From: Rhodobacterales bacterium
GTDB lineage: Bacteria > Pseudomonadota > Alphaproteobacteria > Rhodobacterales > Rhodobacteraceae
Direction of reading: 5' to 3'
Length of the DNA: 64,000 bases
Assembly (NCBI GenBank): GCA_021155205.1
Contig: JAJNPS010000011.1
Location: 115,653-179,652 of the forward strand
Below the pieces are notes generated by a model that saw nothing but the letters and a program-made list of their open reading frames with translations, did not search any database and was not told the DNA's origin. The position numbers and the translations under genes were made by a program. Positions 1 to 9,031 of the stretch are shown one piece after another (positions within the stretch are counted from its first letter, which is position 1; each line of letters begins with the position of its first letter).

Positions 1-2610
1 GCGGATCACGTCGGCGGCAGTCCCCTGAATGGGCGCGTTGATCGCCGCGCGTTTGGCGAAACCTGCGCTTGGGCCTTTGGCGTTGATCTCGGGCGTATTA
101 ATTTTCCGACCGAACAGGGTCTGCACATAGCCGTTGGCCTGCGCGAATTTGACGGTTTCGGACATGTACTCCTTGATCCCCGGGAACCGCTCGAAATAGC
201 GGTCGATGAACCCCTGCGCCTCGGCGCGGGGGATGCGCAGGTTGCGGGCGAGGCCAAAGCCGGAAATGCCGTAAATGACGCCAAAGTTGATGGCCTTGGC
301 CTTGCGGCGGATGTCGGGGGTCATCTGGTCGAGGGGGACGTTGAACATTTCGGAGGCGGTCAGGGCGTGGATGTCGATGCCATCCTCGAACGCCTTTCGA
401 AGTTCGGGGATGTCGGCGATATGGGCGAGGATGCGCAGTTCGATCTGGCTGTAATCCAGGGACACCAGCACCCTGCCCGCAGGTGCCACAAACGCCTCGC
501 GGATGCGGCGGCCTTCCTCGCTGCGGATGGGGATGTTCTGCAGGTTCGGGTCGGTGGAGGCCAGCCGCCCGGTGGTGGCCCCGGCGATGGAATAGCTGGT
601 ATGGACGCGGTCGGTATCGGGGTTGATCGCCAGTTGCAACGCGTCGGTATAGGTCGATTTCAGTTTCGCGATCTGCCGCCAGTCAAGGATGCGGGCGGCA
701 AGCTTTGCGCCCTGTGGGTGGGCATCTTCCATCGTGGTGATGTCTTCAAGGATGTCGGCCCCGGTGGCGTAGGCGTCGGTCTTTCCCTTGACCCCGCCGG
801 GGACGGCCATGCGGTCAAACAGCACCTCGCCCAGCTGTTTCGGGCTGCCGACGTTGAACTTTTCGCCCGCGACCTCGTGGATTTCCTCCTCCAGCTGCAC
901 CAGCTTTTGCGCAAAGGCATTGGACATCCGGTTCAGGGTATCGCGGTCGACCTGAATGCCCGCCATTTCCATGTCGGCCAGCACCGGGACCAGCGGACGC
1001 TCCAGGGTCTCGTAGACGGTGGTGACGCGGGCACGGTGAAGCTGCGGCTTGAACAGTTGCCACAGGCGCAAGGTGACATCCGCATCCTCAGCCGCGTATT
1101 TCACGGCGTCGTCGATGGTGACGCGGTCAAAGGTGACTTGGGATTTGCCGCTGCCGAGCAAGGACTTGATCGGGATCGGCTGGTGGCCAAGGTAAAGATC
1201 CGACAGCGTGTCCATGCCGTGACTGTTGGTCCCGGCATGCATGGCATAGGACATCAGCATCGTGTCATCAAACGGGACGATGCGGATGCCATGGCGGGCA
1301 AAGATCTTCCAGTCATACTTCATGTTCTGGCCGATCTTCAGGATGCTGTCGTCCTCCAGCACCGGCTTCAGCGCGGCCAGGGTCTGGTCCAGCGGCAACT
1401 GGCCCTCGGCCAGCGCGGTTGCCCCGAAAAGATCGCCGCCGCCGGTGGTGTGCCCCAGCGGGATATAGGCCGCGCGGCCCGCATCCACACAAAGCGAGAT
1501 GCCGACCAGTTCGGCGCGCATCTCGTCCAGGCTGGTGGTTTCGGTGTCGATGGCGACATGGCCGATGTCGCGGATATGGGCGATCCAGCGGTCGAGCGCG
1601 GCCCTGTCGGAAATGCGCTCATAGGCGGCGTGGTCAAAGGGCAGGCGGTCTGGGTCAGTCGGTGCGATGGCCGCATCCGTCTCGGCCAGCGGCCCGGATG
1701 CTTCCGCTGGCGCAGGCGGCGCGATCTTCAGCTTTTCCGCCACGCGGCGGGTCAGGGTGCGGAACTCCATCCGGTTCAGGAATTCCATCACCGCATCGGG
1801 GGCGGGCAGCCGGACCTCCAGATCGTCCAGCGTCACCTCCAGCGGCGTGTCGGTGTTCAGCGTCACAAGCCGTTTCGAGATGCGGATCAGGTCGGCATTG
1901 TCCATCAGCGCCTCGCGGCGTTTCGGCTGCTTGATCTCGGACGCGCGGGCAAGAAGGGTCTCCAGGTCGCCATATTCCTGGATCAGCAGTGCCGCAGTCT
2001 TGATGCCGATGCCGGGCGCGCCGGGCACGTTGTCGATACTGTCGCCCGCAAGAGACTGGACATCGATCACCCGACCAGGCTCCACCCCGAATTTCTCGAA
2101 TACCTCGTCCGGGCCGATCATGCGGTCTTTCATCGGGTCGCGCATGTCGACGCCGGGGCCGACCAGCTGCATCAGATCCTTGTCGGACGAGATGATGGTG
2201 GCCGTGCCTCCCGCCTCGACAGCGTGGCGGGCAAGCGTGGCGATGATGTCGTCGGCCTCGTACCCTTCAGTCTCGATGCAGGCGACGTTGAAGGCGCGGG
2301 TGGCCTCGCGCGTCAGGGGGAACTGGGGGCGCAGGTCCTCGGGCAGGTCAGGGCGGTTGGCCTTGTAGGCGGGGTAAATCTCGTTGCGAAAGGTCAGCGA
2401 CGAATGATCGAAGATCACCGCGATATGCGTGGCGGCGTCACTGCCACGATCCTTGGAAATCTCGTTCCACAGGATGTTGCAGAACCCCGCGACGGCACCG
2501 ACCGGCAGTCCGTCGGACTTGCGCGTCAGGGGCGGCAGCGCATGATAGGCGCGGAAGATATAGGCCGAGCCGTCGATCAGGTGAAGGTGATGGCCCTTGC
2601 CGAAGGTCAT
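1..2610 (-). CDS. polA: DNA polymerase I, 3' end off the window
   Basis: This is the replication and repair polymerase that fills gaps and removes RNA primers. The open frame runs 870 codons from ATG at 2610 to the window edge, so roughly the last 60 residues of a typical protein are missing. The order is 5'-3' exonuclease (about residues 1-290), DnaQ-like 3'-5' exonuclease (about 340-510), then polymerase. The proofreading domain looks active: DTET near residue 354, an NMKYD segment, and YAAEDAD. Polymerase motif A (LDYSQIELRIL, about 718) and motif B (RKAKAINFGVIYG, about 773) are present; motif C would lie beyond the edge. The start is supported by the family-like N-terminus MTFGKGHHLHLIDGS. 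Seen: motifs and frame. Inferred: essential housekeeping role. Confidence 0.97.
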   Translation of the reverse strand, partial: MTFGKGHHLHLIDGSAYIFRAYHALPPLTRKSDGLPVGAVAGFCNILWNEISKDRGSDAATHIAVIFDHSSLTFRNEIYPAYKANRPDLPEDLRPQFPLTREATRAFNVACIETEGYEADDIIATLARHAVEAGGTATIISSDKDLMQLVGPGVDMRDPMKDRMIGPDEVFEKFGVEPGRVIDVQSLAGDSIDNVPGAPGIGIKTAALLIQEYGDLETLLARASEIKQPKRREALMDNADLIRISKRLVTLNTDTPLEVTLDDLEVRLPAPDAVMEFLNRMEFRTLTRRVAEKLKIAPPAPAEASGPLAETDAAIAPTDPDRLPFDHAAYERISDRAALDRWIAHIRDIGHVAIDTETTSLDEMRAELVGISLCVDAGRAAYIPLGHTTGGGDLFGATALAEGQLPLDQTLAALKPVLEDDSILKIGQNMKYDWKIFARHGIRIVPFDDTMLMSYAMHAGTNSHGMDTLSDLYLGHQPIPIKSLLGSGKSQVTFDRVTIDDAVKYAAEDADVTLRLWQLFKPQLHRARVTTVYETLERPLVPVLADMEMAGIQVDRDTLNRMSNAFAQKLVQLEEEIHEVAGEKFNVGSPKQLGEVLFDRMAVPGGVKGKTDAYATGADILEDITTMEDAHPQGAKLAARILDWRQIAKLKSTYTDALQLAINPDTDRVHTSYSIAGATTGRLASTDPNLQNIPIRSEEGRRIREAFVAPAGRVLVSLDYSQIELRILAHIADIPELRKAFEDGIDIHALTASEMFNVPLDQMTPDIRRKAKAINFGVIYGISGFGLARNLRIPRAEAQGFIDRYFERFPGIKEYMSETVKFAQANGYVQTLFGRKINTPEINAKGPSAGFAKRAAINAPIQGTAADVIR

Positions 2611-2679
2611 GGTTTGCTCCCCGCCCAGTTGCGGCGTGAACATTGGCAGAAACCGCGACGGGGGGCTACCCGGCAGGAA

Positions 2680-2865
2680 TCAGTGATCGTCCGAAGCATG
2701 GTCGCGGTCAATGACATACCGCTTGTCGCAATAGCCGCATTCGACCCAGCCCTTGTCGGCGGGGATCGTCAGCCAGACGCGGGGATGGCCAAGCGCACCC
2801 TCGCCGCCGTCGCAGGCGACTTTCCAGGTCGTGACGGTTTGGGTTTCCGGGGCGTCAGGCGACAT
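2680..2865 (-). CDS. small zinc-finger protein (zf-CHCC family)
   Basis: A 61-residue protein with potential metal ligands C18, H27, C43 and C46, including GWVECGYCDKRYV. This spacing fits the zf-CHCC family, which resembles the NDUFS6 accessory subunit of respiratory complex I; alphaproteobacteria often carry such a stand-alone protein. The ATG at 2865 is chosen because the motif block begins just after it; the frame stays open further upstream but without family-like sequence. It lies between polA and the isomerase-like gene, all on the minus strand. A complex I role is inferred from family resemblance, not shown here. Confidence 0.85.
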   Translation of the reverse strand: MSPDAPETQTVTTWKVACDGGEGALGHPRVWLTIPADKGWVECGYCDKRYVIDRDHASDDH

Positions 2866-2939
2866 GAAGCTAATCCTTTGAGGGTCGGTCGGGCCAGTGT
2901 AGCGGGTGCGCCTGTCCGGCTTCAAGGCGGCAAACGCGC

Positions 2940-3716
2940 CTAGTTGCCAATCATCGCGCCGCGCGATTTCATCGCCGTCAGCCAGCCAAGGCCCTGCACC
3001 GTGCTTTTCGAAGGCCGGTATTCCGCCGCGACCCATCCGTGATAGCCGATGGCGTCGATGTCCTTCATCAGGCCTGAAAGGTCGATCCCGCCGCCACCCG
3101 GTTCGCCCCGCGAGGGAAAGCCCGCGATCTGGACATGGTTGATCCGCGCCTTGTGCCGCCGCCAGACGGCAATCGGGTCGCCATGCAGGCGGGCGGCGTG
3201 CCACAGGTCGAACTGCAGGCCGACATTGGCCAGCCCAAGATCGTCGATCAGCCGCCCCGCCAGATCGAAGTCGTTCAGGAAGTACCCCGGCATGTCGTCG
3301 GGGTTCAAAGGCTCCAGCGTCAGGTGGAGGTCGGGCATCTGCGCCGCGGCCCAGGCCAGATTGTCCAGAAACGTCTGTTCGGCTACCGGCCCCCTGGCCA
3401 CGCCCGACATCACATGGACACGCGCGGCACCGAGGCCACGGGCATAGTCTGCCGCGCGCAGGAACCCGTCGCGAAACCGGCGGACCTCGTCAGGCACGGC
3501 GGCATGGCCACGTTCGCCCGATCCCCAGTCGCCGGGGGGCGTGTTGATCAGTGCCAGCGGCACGTCGCCCAAGGCGCGCTGCCAATCGGCCAGCGGGTGA
3601 TCATACGGAAACAGCACCTCGACTCCGTCGAATCCGCATTTTGCGGCCCAGTCCGGGCGGTCCAGCATGGGCACTTCGTTGAAGAGAAGCGTCAGATTGG
3701 CAGCAAAGCGCGGCAT
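2940..3716 (-). CDS. hyi: hydroxypyruvate isomerase family TIM-barrel protein
   Basis: A 258-residue sugar-phosphate-isomerase-like TIM barrel of the Hyi family, which interconverts hydroxypyruvate and tartronate semialdehyde. Typical blocks are visible: FAANLTLLFNEVP at the N-terminus, GFDGVEVLFPYDHP, HVMSGVARG, the TLEPLN glutamate strand and NHVQIAGFPSRGEPG near the end. The length matches the family. Its ATG lies one base from the stop of the upstream DUF1285 gene, so the two are probably cotranscribed. Glyoxylate metabolism also appears at glcDEF about 8 kb away, but the two loci are not adjacent. The exact substrate is inferred; some Hyi-family proteins act on other keto-sugars. Confidence 0.85.
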   Translation of the reverse strand: MPRFAANLTLLFNEVPMLDRPDWAAKCGFDGVEVLFPYDHPLADWQRALGDVPLALINTPPGDWGSGERGHAAVPDEVRRFRDGFLRAADYARGLGAARVHVMSGVARGPVAEQTFLDNLAWAAAQMPDLHLTLEPLNPDDMPGYFLNDFDLAGRLIDDLGLANVGLQFDLWHAARLHGDPIAVWRRHKARINHVQIAGFPSRGEPGGGGIDLSGLMKDIDAIGYHGWVAAEYRPSKSTVQGLGWLTAMKSRGAMIGN

Positions 3717-3717
3717 T

Positions 3718-4317
3718 TCAGGGCAATTCTTTGGCAGGGATCACGGGAAAGAAGTGTCCCGATGACCGAATGCCGAACCAATCCTCGCCGTCAAGGGTTT
3801 CTGTCGTGCCTAGTTCCACCAGCCGGTAGAAACTTTTGCGGTCGATGCGCGCCTCAAGACCCGCCCGGACCAGCATATAGGGCGCCGGTTCGCCGGTTTT
3901 GGGATCGCGCGCCACCCTCAGCGGATGGTCGGCGTCACAGACCGCGTCATCGCCGGTTTTTGTGTGAAAGGTGATGATCTGGTCCGGCCCGGGCGCGTCA
4001 TTCGTGAAATCCACCGCGAAAAGCGGCGCGTCCTCGACCGTGATGCCGACCTTTTCCGCCGGAGTTACAAGGAAATAGCGGTCGCCCTCGCGTTTCAGGA
4101 TGGACGAGAACAACCGCACCAGCGGCGCGCGGCCGATGGGTGTGCCGAGGTAGAACCAGGTACCGTCGCGCGCGATCCGGATGTCAAGATCGCCGCAATA
4201 GGGCGGGTTCCACAGATGTACAGGCGGCGGACCCTTGCGCCCCGCTGCCGCGGCCGATGCTGCAAGTCCCTCCGCCGATGGCTTCACAATCATTTGTGCT
4301 TCTTGGCTTTTTGTCAT
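3718..4317 (-). CDS. DUF1285 domain protein
   Basis: A 199-residue cytosolic protein matching the DUF1285 family of proteobacteria. The recognisable block is PPYCGDLDIRIARDGTWFY followed by GRAPLVRLFSSILKREGDRYFLVTPAEK; the C-terminal half carries a second beta-rich repeat ending in GIRSSGHFFPVIPA. No enzymatic motif is evident. It starts at ATG 4317, but ATG 4293 has a better-placed purine-rich stretch (AAGAAG) and may be the real start, removing eight residues. It sits head-to-head with the moxR operon, with about 60 bases between the starts, and just upstream of hyi. Function is unknown. Confidence 0.85.
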   Translation of the reverse strand: MTKSQEAQMIVKPSAEGLAASAAAAGRKGPPPVHLWNPPYCGDLDIRIARDGTWFYLGTPIGRAPLVRLFSSILKREGDRYFLVTPAEKVGITVEDAPLFAVDFTNDAPGPDQIITFHTKTGDDAVCDADHPLRVARDPKTGEPAPYMLVRAGLEARIDRKSFYRLVELGTTETLDGEDWFGIRSSGHFFPVIPAKELP

Positions 4318-4377
4318 TTGTGCCCGGCAGCATAGTTCGGCTTAATGGCACCATACACAAAGCCGGAGAGGAATGTC

Positions 4378-5382
4378 ATGGCCGAAGCCGCCCCCCTTGT
4401 CGCCGAGATCGAAGCGCTGGGCGAAAAACTAGGGAGTGCGCGGGCGTCGATCCACCGGCGTTTCATCGGCCAGGAGAAGGTGGTCGACACCGTGCTGGCC
4501 GCGATGCTGTGCGGTGGGCATGCGCTGTTGGTCGGTCTGCCCGGCCTTGGCAAGACGCGGCTGGTGGACACCCTGTCGACCGTGATGGGCCTCAAGGCGA
4601 ACCGCATCCAGTTCACGCCCGACCTGATGCCCGCCGACATCCTTGGCTCCGAGGTTCTGGACCAGACCGCCGACGGCAAGCGCAATTTCCGGTTCATCGA
4701 AGGGCCGGTCTTTTGCCAGTTGCTGATGGCCGACGAGATCAACCGCGCAAGCCCCCGCACGCAGTCCGCGCTGCTGCAGGCGATGCAGGAACGCGAGGTG
4801 ACGGTCGCGGGTGTCCACCGCCCGCTTGGCCGTCCGTTCCATGTGCTTGCGACACAGAACCCGATCGAGCAGGAAGGTACCTATCCCTTGCCCGAGGCGC
4901 AGTTGGACCGCTTTCTGGTGCAGGTCGATGTGCCATATCCCGATCGCGGCACCGAACGCGACATCCTGATCGCCACGACTGGGGCGTCCGAGGATCAGGC
5001 GGTGGGCGTCTTTACCGCCGAAAGCCTGATCGCTGCGCAATCCGTCATTCGCCGTATGCCGGTGGGCGACAAGGTCGTGGAGGCGATCCTGGACCTCGTG
5101 CGCGCCTGTCGCCCCGGCGAGGCCGAGGGTCGCGATCTGGCCGACCTGTTGTCCTGGGGCCCCGGACCGCGCGCGGCGCAGGCGCTGATGCTGACGGTGC
5201 GTGCGCAGGCGCTTCTGGACGGGCGGCTGGCCCCCGGCGTGGCGGATGTGGCGCATCTGGCGCGGGCGGTGCTGATCCACCGCATGTCGCTGTCCTTTGC
5301 CGCCCGCGCGCGGGGCGACGATCTTGGCAGCATCATCGACCGTGTCGCGGGCCGTACCCTGGGCCTTGAGGCCGCCGCGTGA
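4378..5382 (+). CDS. moxR: MoxR-family AAA+ ATPase
   Basis: A 334-residue MoxR-type AAA+ ATPase, a chaperone-like family that remodels or activates VWA-domain proteins. Walker A is GLPGLGKTRL, Walker B is LLMADEINRAS, and the sensor block FHVLATQNPIEQEGTYPLPEAQ is classical. ATG 4378 is preferred over an in-frame upstream ATG at 4345 because GGAGAGG lies seven bases before it. The gene opens a four-gene operon with DUF58, BatA-DUF4159 and VWA-like membrane proteins, each overlapping the next by one to four bases. That linkage is the standard MoxR neighbourhood. The client and the physiological role are not deducible here. Confidence 0.95.
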   Translation: MAEAAPLVAEIEALGEKLGSARASIHRRFIGQEKVVDTVLAAMLCGGHALLVGLPGLGKTRLVDTLSTVMGLKANRIQFTPDLMPADILGSEVLDQTADGKRNFRFIEGPVFCQLLMADEINRASPRTQSALLQAMQEREVTVAGVHRPLGRPFHVLATQNPIEQEGTYPLPEAQLDRFLVQVDVPYPDRGTERDILIATTGASEDQAVGVFTAESLIAAQSVIRRMPVGDKVVEAILDLVRACRPGEAEGRDLADLLSWGPGPRAAQALMLTVRAQALLDGRLAPGVADVAHLARAVLIHRMSLSFAARARGDDLGSIIDRVAGRTLGLEAAA

Positions 5383-6251
5383 TCTACCCCGCTTCCCTGA
5401 AGGAACGCGCCGAAACGCTGGGCGCGGCCCTGCCGCCCCTGCTTGCCGAGGCGGAGCGTCTGGCCTCTGCCGTCATGCTGGGCGAACATGGCCGCAGGCG
5501 CGCGGGCATGGGAGACGAATTCTGGCAATACCGTCCGGCGCATCAGGGCGATCCGGTGCGGTTGATCGACTGGCGGCGATCTGCCCGGTCGGATGCCCAG
5601 TTCGTGCGCGAACGCGAATGGCAGGCGGCGCAGTCGGTCACGCTCTGGGTCGATCCGGCGCGGTCGATGACGTTCAGCGGTGACAAGTCCCGTGCCAGCA
5701 AGGGCGACCGGGCACAGGTTCTGGCGCTGGCGCTGGCGGTGTTGCTGCTGCGCGCGGGGGAACGGGTCGGTCTGGCCGGCGCGGGCCTGCCACGGTCGGG
5801 TCGCGCGCATCTGTGGACGCTGGCGACGCAGCTTGCGGCGGCGGACACGGGTGCGGATTTCGGCATCCCCAGCGCCGATGATGTCGCATCGCATGGCCGG
5901 GTGGTGTTCCTGTCGGATTTCCTTGGCGATCTTGCGCCGGTCGAGGCAGCCTTGGCGCGCGCGGCGTCAAAGGGCGCGCGCGCGATCCTGATCCAGTGTC
6001 TTGACCCCGCCGAGGAGGAGTTCCCCTTTGACGGGCGCACGATCTTTGAATCCATGGGCGGCACGATGCGCCATGAGACCCTGCGCGCGGGCGATCTGCG
6101 CGGGCGGTATCTGGAGCGGCTGGCGGCCCGCAAGGCGCGGCTGCAGGTACTGGCGGGGGCGGTGGGCGGGCATTTCCACACGCATCACACCGGCGGGACG
6201 GCGCTGCCGGCGCTGCTGTGGGCCTACCGCGCGCTGGAGGGCGGGCGCTGA
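5379..6251 (+). CDS. DUF58 domain protein
   Basis: A 290-residue DUF58 protein, a family built on a VWA-like fold and almost always encoded beside MoxR. The diagnostic block is EFWQYRPAHQGDPVRLIDWR, near residue 48, followed by SARSDAQFVRERE. The start is GTG at 5379, overlapping the moxR stop as GTGA, which suggests translational coupling. The probable VWA strand is SVTLWVDPARSMTFS, in which D and the serines occupy MIDAS-like positions. No membrane segment is obvious, so it is probably cytosolic. It likely links the ATPase to the membrane proteins encoded downstream; this is inference from family behaviour. Confidence 0.92.
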   Translation: MIYPASLKERAETLGAALPPLLAEAERLASAVMLGEHGRRRAGMGDEFWQYRPAHQGDPVRLIDWRRSARSDAQFVREREWQAAQSVTLWVDPARSMTFSGDKSRASKGDRAQVLALALAVLLLRAGERVGLAGAGLPRSGRAHLWTLATQLAAADTGADFGIPSADDVASHGRVVFLSDFLGDLAPVEAALARAASKGARAILIQCLDPAEEEFPFDGRTIFESMGGTMRHETLRAGDLRGRYLERLAARKARLQVLAGAVGGHFHTHHTGGTALPALLWAYRALEGGR

Positions 6252-9031
6252 TGTTCATGATCGGCCCCATCGGGTTTGCCATGCCCTGGCTTTTGGCGGC
6301 GTTGGTCGTGTTGCCGATCCTGTGGCTCTTGTTGCGCGTGGTGCCCCCGGCCCCGATCCGGCGGCGGTTTCCCGGCGTGGCACTGCTTCTGGGGCTGAAG
6401 GACGAGATGAACGAAACCGACAAGACGCCATGGTGGCTTTTGCTGCTGCGCATGGCAGCAATGGCGGCGGCGATCCTCGCCTTTGCCGGGCCGGTCCTGA
6501 ACCCTCAGACGCAGGTGGCGGGCAGCAATCCGTTGCTGGTTCTGGTGGACGGCGGCTGGGCTGATGCGCCGGACTGGTCGCAGCGCATGGACCGCGCCGC
6601 GGCGCTGATCGACAAGGCCGGGCGCGACGGTCGTCCGGTGGCGGTGGTGCGGCTGGCGGATGCGCCCGAGGCGATCGGCTTCCAGTCCGCTGACGCCTGG
6701 GCCGGCCGCATGGTCGCGATGCAGCCCGCAGCCTGGGCACCGACCGCGATGGAGGGGTGGGTTCAGGCGCTGCCCGCGGGGGCGTTTGACACCTATTGGC
6801 TGACAGACGGCCTTGACCAACCGGGGCGGGCGGCACTGGTCGCCGCGGTCACGGCGCGCGGCCGGATGACGGTCTTTGCGACGCCAAGGCCGGTCCTGGC
6901 CCTGCATCCCGCCACCTTTGCGGACGGCCGGATCGGCCTTCGCGTCACGCGACAGCCTGCCGGGGCGCCGGTCACGGTCGATGTGGTGGCGCGCGGGCCC
7001 GATCCTGCGGGCATCGACCGCGAACTGGCGCGCGCATCACTGGAATTCGCGGCAGGCGCGACTTTGGCCGAGGCTGAGCTTGACCTGCCGCCGGAATTGC
7101 GCAACCGCATTGCACGGTTCGAAATCACGGGCCAGCGCTCTGCCGGTGCGGTCAGCCTGACCGATGACGGGCTGAAGCGGCGCAAGGTCGCCATTGTCGC
7201 CAGCCGCGAGGACCGCGAGGGTCTGCTCCTTCTGTCGCCCACCCATTATCTGCGCGAGGCGCTGGCGCCGGTCGCGGAATTGATCGAGGGCGGGTTGTCC
7301 GATCAGTTGTTGGCCAATCCGGATGTGGTGATCCTTGCCGATGTCGCGCGCCTGACCCAGACCGAGACCGATGCCGTTCTGGACTGGCTGGACAAGGGCG
7401 GGCTGTTGCTGCGCTTTGCCGGACCGCAGTTGGCCGCCAGCGATGTGGGCCGCGCGTCGGAGGACCCGCTGATCCCGGTGCGTCTGCGCGAGGGTGGCCG
7501 GTCCGTCGGGGGCGCCATGAGCTGGGGTGAACCGAAGACCCTGGCCCCGTTCCCCGAAACCTCACCGTTTTTCGGTCTTGCGGTGCCGGAAGAGGTGACA
7601 GTGACCGAACAGGTTCTGGCGCAGCCCGGTCCCGACCTTGCCAACCGCACGATCGCGGCGCTGGCGGACGGCACCCCGCTTGTCACGCGCAAAGTCGTGG
7701 GCGAGGGGCAGGTCGTCCTGTTCCACGTCACCGCCAATGCCCAGTGGTCGAACCTTCCGCTGTCGGGCCTTTTCGTTCAGATGCTGGAGCGGCTGGCGGT
7801 TTCGACCCGCAGTGGTCCGCCCGCGGGGCAGGATCTTGCGGGCCAGGTGTGGGTGCCGGAATCCCTGCTGGATGGTTACGGCCAGAAAATGGATGCGGGC
7901 AACCTTGGGGGTGTCGATGGCACGGTTCTCGCCACTGCGATTGCCGCCGGACCCGGTCCCGACCTGCCGCCGGGCCTTTATGCCGGCAGCGACCGGCGCG
8001 TTGCCTTGAACGCGGTTGGAACCGACACCGTGCTGGCCCCTGCCGTCTGGCCCGCGGGCACCGTGATCGAAGGCATCGCGGCCCCGGCCGAACGCAGCCT
8101 GAAAGGTCTTTTCCTGTCTGTCGGCCTGGGCCTGTTGCTGCTGGATGTGCTGGCGGCCCTGTTGGTGTCGGGCCGGTTGCGCGGGTCGGCCGGCACAGCG
8201 GCGGTGCTGGTACTGGCGGGCCTCATGCTGGCCCTGCCGCACCCTTCGATGGCGCAGGCGGCAGCGGGGCCGGATGACGCCTTTGCGATCGAGGCGACAC
8301 GGGCGGTGGTCCTTGCCCATGTCCAGACGGGCGATGCGCGCGTGGACCAGATCGCCGATGCCGGATTGCGGGGCCTGGGCGAGATGCTCTGGGCGCGCAC
8401 TTCGGTCGAACCGGCCGCGCCGATGGCGGTCAACATCGAAACCGATGACCTTGCGTTCTTTCCGTTTCTTTACTGGCCTGTGACCGACAGCCAGCCGGTC
8501 CCCTCGGCGGCGGCTTATGCCAAGCTGAACACCTATCTGCGGACAGGCGGCATGATCCTGTTCGACACCCGCGACGGCGATGTCGCGGGCATGGGCGGAT
8601 CGACGCCCGAGGCGCGCGCGCTGCAACAACTGGCCGCGGGCCTTGACGTGCCGCCGCTGGAGCCGATCCCGGCGGATCACGTGCTGTCGCGGTCGTTCTA
8701 TCTCTTGCAGGACTATCCGGGGCGGTTCCAGCAGTCGACGCTGTGGGTGGAGGCAGCGCCGCCCGATGCCGAACAGGCCAAAGGGATGCCGTTTCGCAAC
8801 CTGAACGACGGCGTGACACCCATCGTCATCGGCGGCAATGACTGGGCCGCCGCCTGGGCGATTGACGCCACCGGCGCGCCGATGCTGCCGGTCGGGCGCG
8901 GTTCCGGCGGCGAACGCCAGCGCGAGATGGCCTACCGCTTTGGCATCAACCTGATCATGTATGTGCTGACCGGAAACTACAAATCCGACCAGGTCCATGT
9001 GCCGGCCCTGCTGGAGCGGCTGGGCCAATGA
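6251..9031 (+). CDS. BatA-like / DUF4159 membrane protein
   Basis: A 926-residue protein. The N-terminus is BatA-like, with two membrane helices (about residues 10-31 and 60-82) flanking a basic loop, then a degenerate VWA-like region (NPLLVLVDGGWADAP). Further hydrophobic helices lie near residues 618-640 and 650-668; the last resembles a signal segment (LMLALPHPSMAQA). After it comes DUF4159 (about 680-926) with FFPFLYWPVTDSQPVPS and GGMILFDTRDGD, a glutamine-amidotransferase-like fold. The ATG overlaps the DUF58 stop as TGATG. The layout suggests an inner-membrane protein with a large periplasmic C-terminal domain. It acts with MoxR and DUF58 by context; the biochemical role is unknown. 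Confidence 0.9.
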   Translation: MFMIGPIGFAMPWLLAALVVLPILWLLLRVVPPAPIRRRFPGVALLLGLKDEMNETDKTPWWLLLLRMAAMAAAILAFAGPVLNPQTQVAGSNPLLVLVDGGWADAPDWSQRMDRAAALIDKAGRDGRPVAVVRLADAPEAIGFQSADAWAGRMVAMQPAAWAPTAMEGWVQALPAGAFDTYWLTDGLDQPGRAALVAAVTARGRMTVFATPRPVLALHPATFADGRIGLRVTRQPAGAPVTVDVVARGPDPAGIDRELARASLEFAAGATLAEAELDLPPELRNRIARFEITGQRSAGAVSLTDDGLKRRKVAIVASREDREGLLLLSPTHYLREALAPVAELIEGGLSDQLLANPDVVILADVARLTQTETDAVLDWLDKGGLLLRFAGPQLAASDVGRASEDPLIPVRLREGGRSVGGAMSWGEPKTLAPFPETSPFFGLAVPEEVTVTEQVLAQPGPDLANRTIAALADGTPLVTRKVVGEGQVVLFHVTANAQWSNLPLSGLFVQMLERLAVSTRSGPPAGQDLAGQVWVPESLLDGYGQKMDAGNLGGVDGTVLATAIAAGPGPDLPPGLYAGSDRRVALNAVGTDTVLAPAVWPAGTVIEGIAAPAERSLKGLFLSVGLGLLLLDVLAALLVSGRLRGSAGTAAVLVLAGLMLALPHPSMAQAAAGPDDAFAIEATRAVVLAHVQTGDARVDQIADAGLRGLGEMLWARTSVEPAAPMAVNIETDDLAFFPFLYWPVTDSQPVPSAAAYAKLNTYLRTGGMILFDTRDGDVAGMGGSTPEARALQQLAAGLDVPPLEPIPADHVLSRSFYLLQDYPGRFQQSTLWVEAAPPDAEQAKGMPFRNLNDGVTPIVIGGNDWAAAWAIDATGAPMLPVGRGSGGERQREMAYRFGINLIMYVLTGNYKSDQVHVPALLERLGQ

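Noticed and set aside
367..2943. 858-codon plus-strand frame across polA
   Set aside because: It is antisense to a clean DNA polymerase I frame with all motifs; the long frame comes from GC-rich codon bias and shows no domain.
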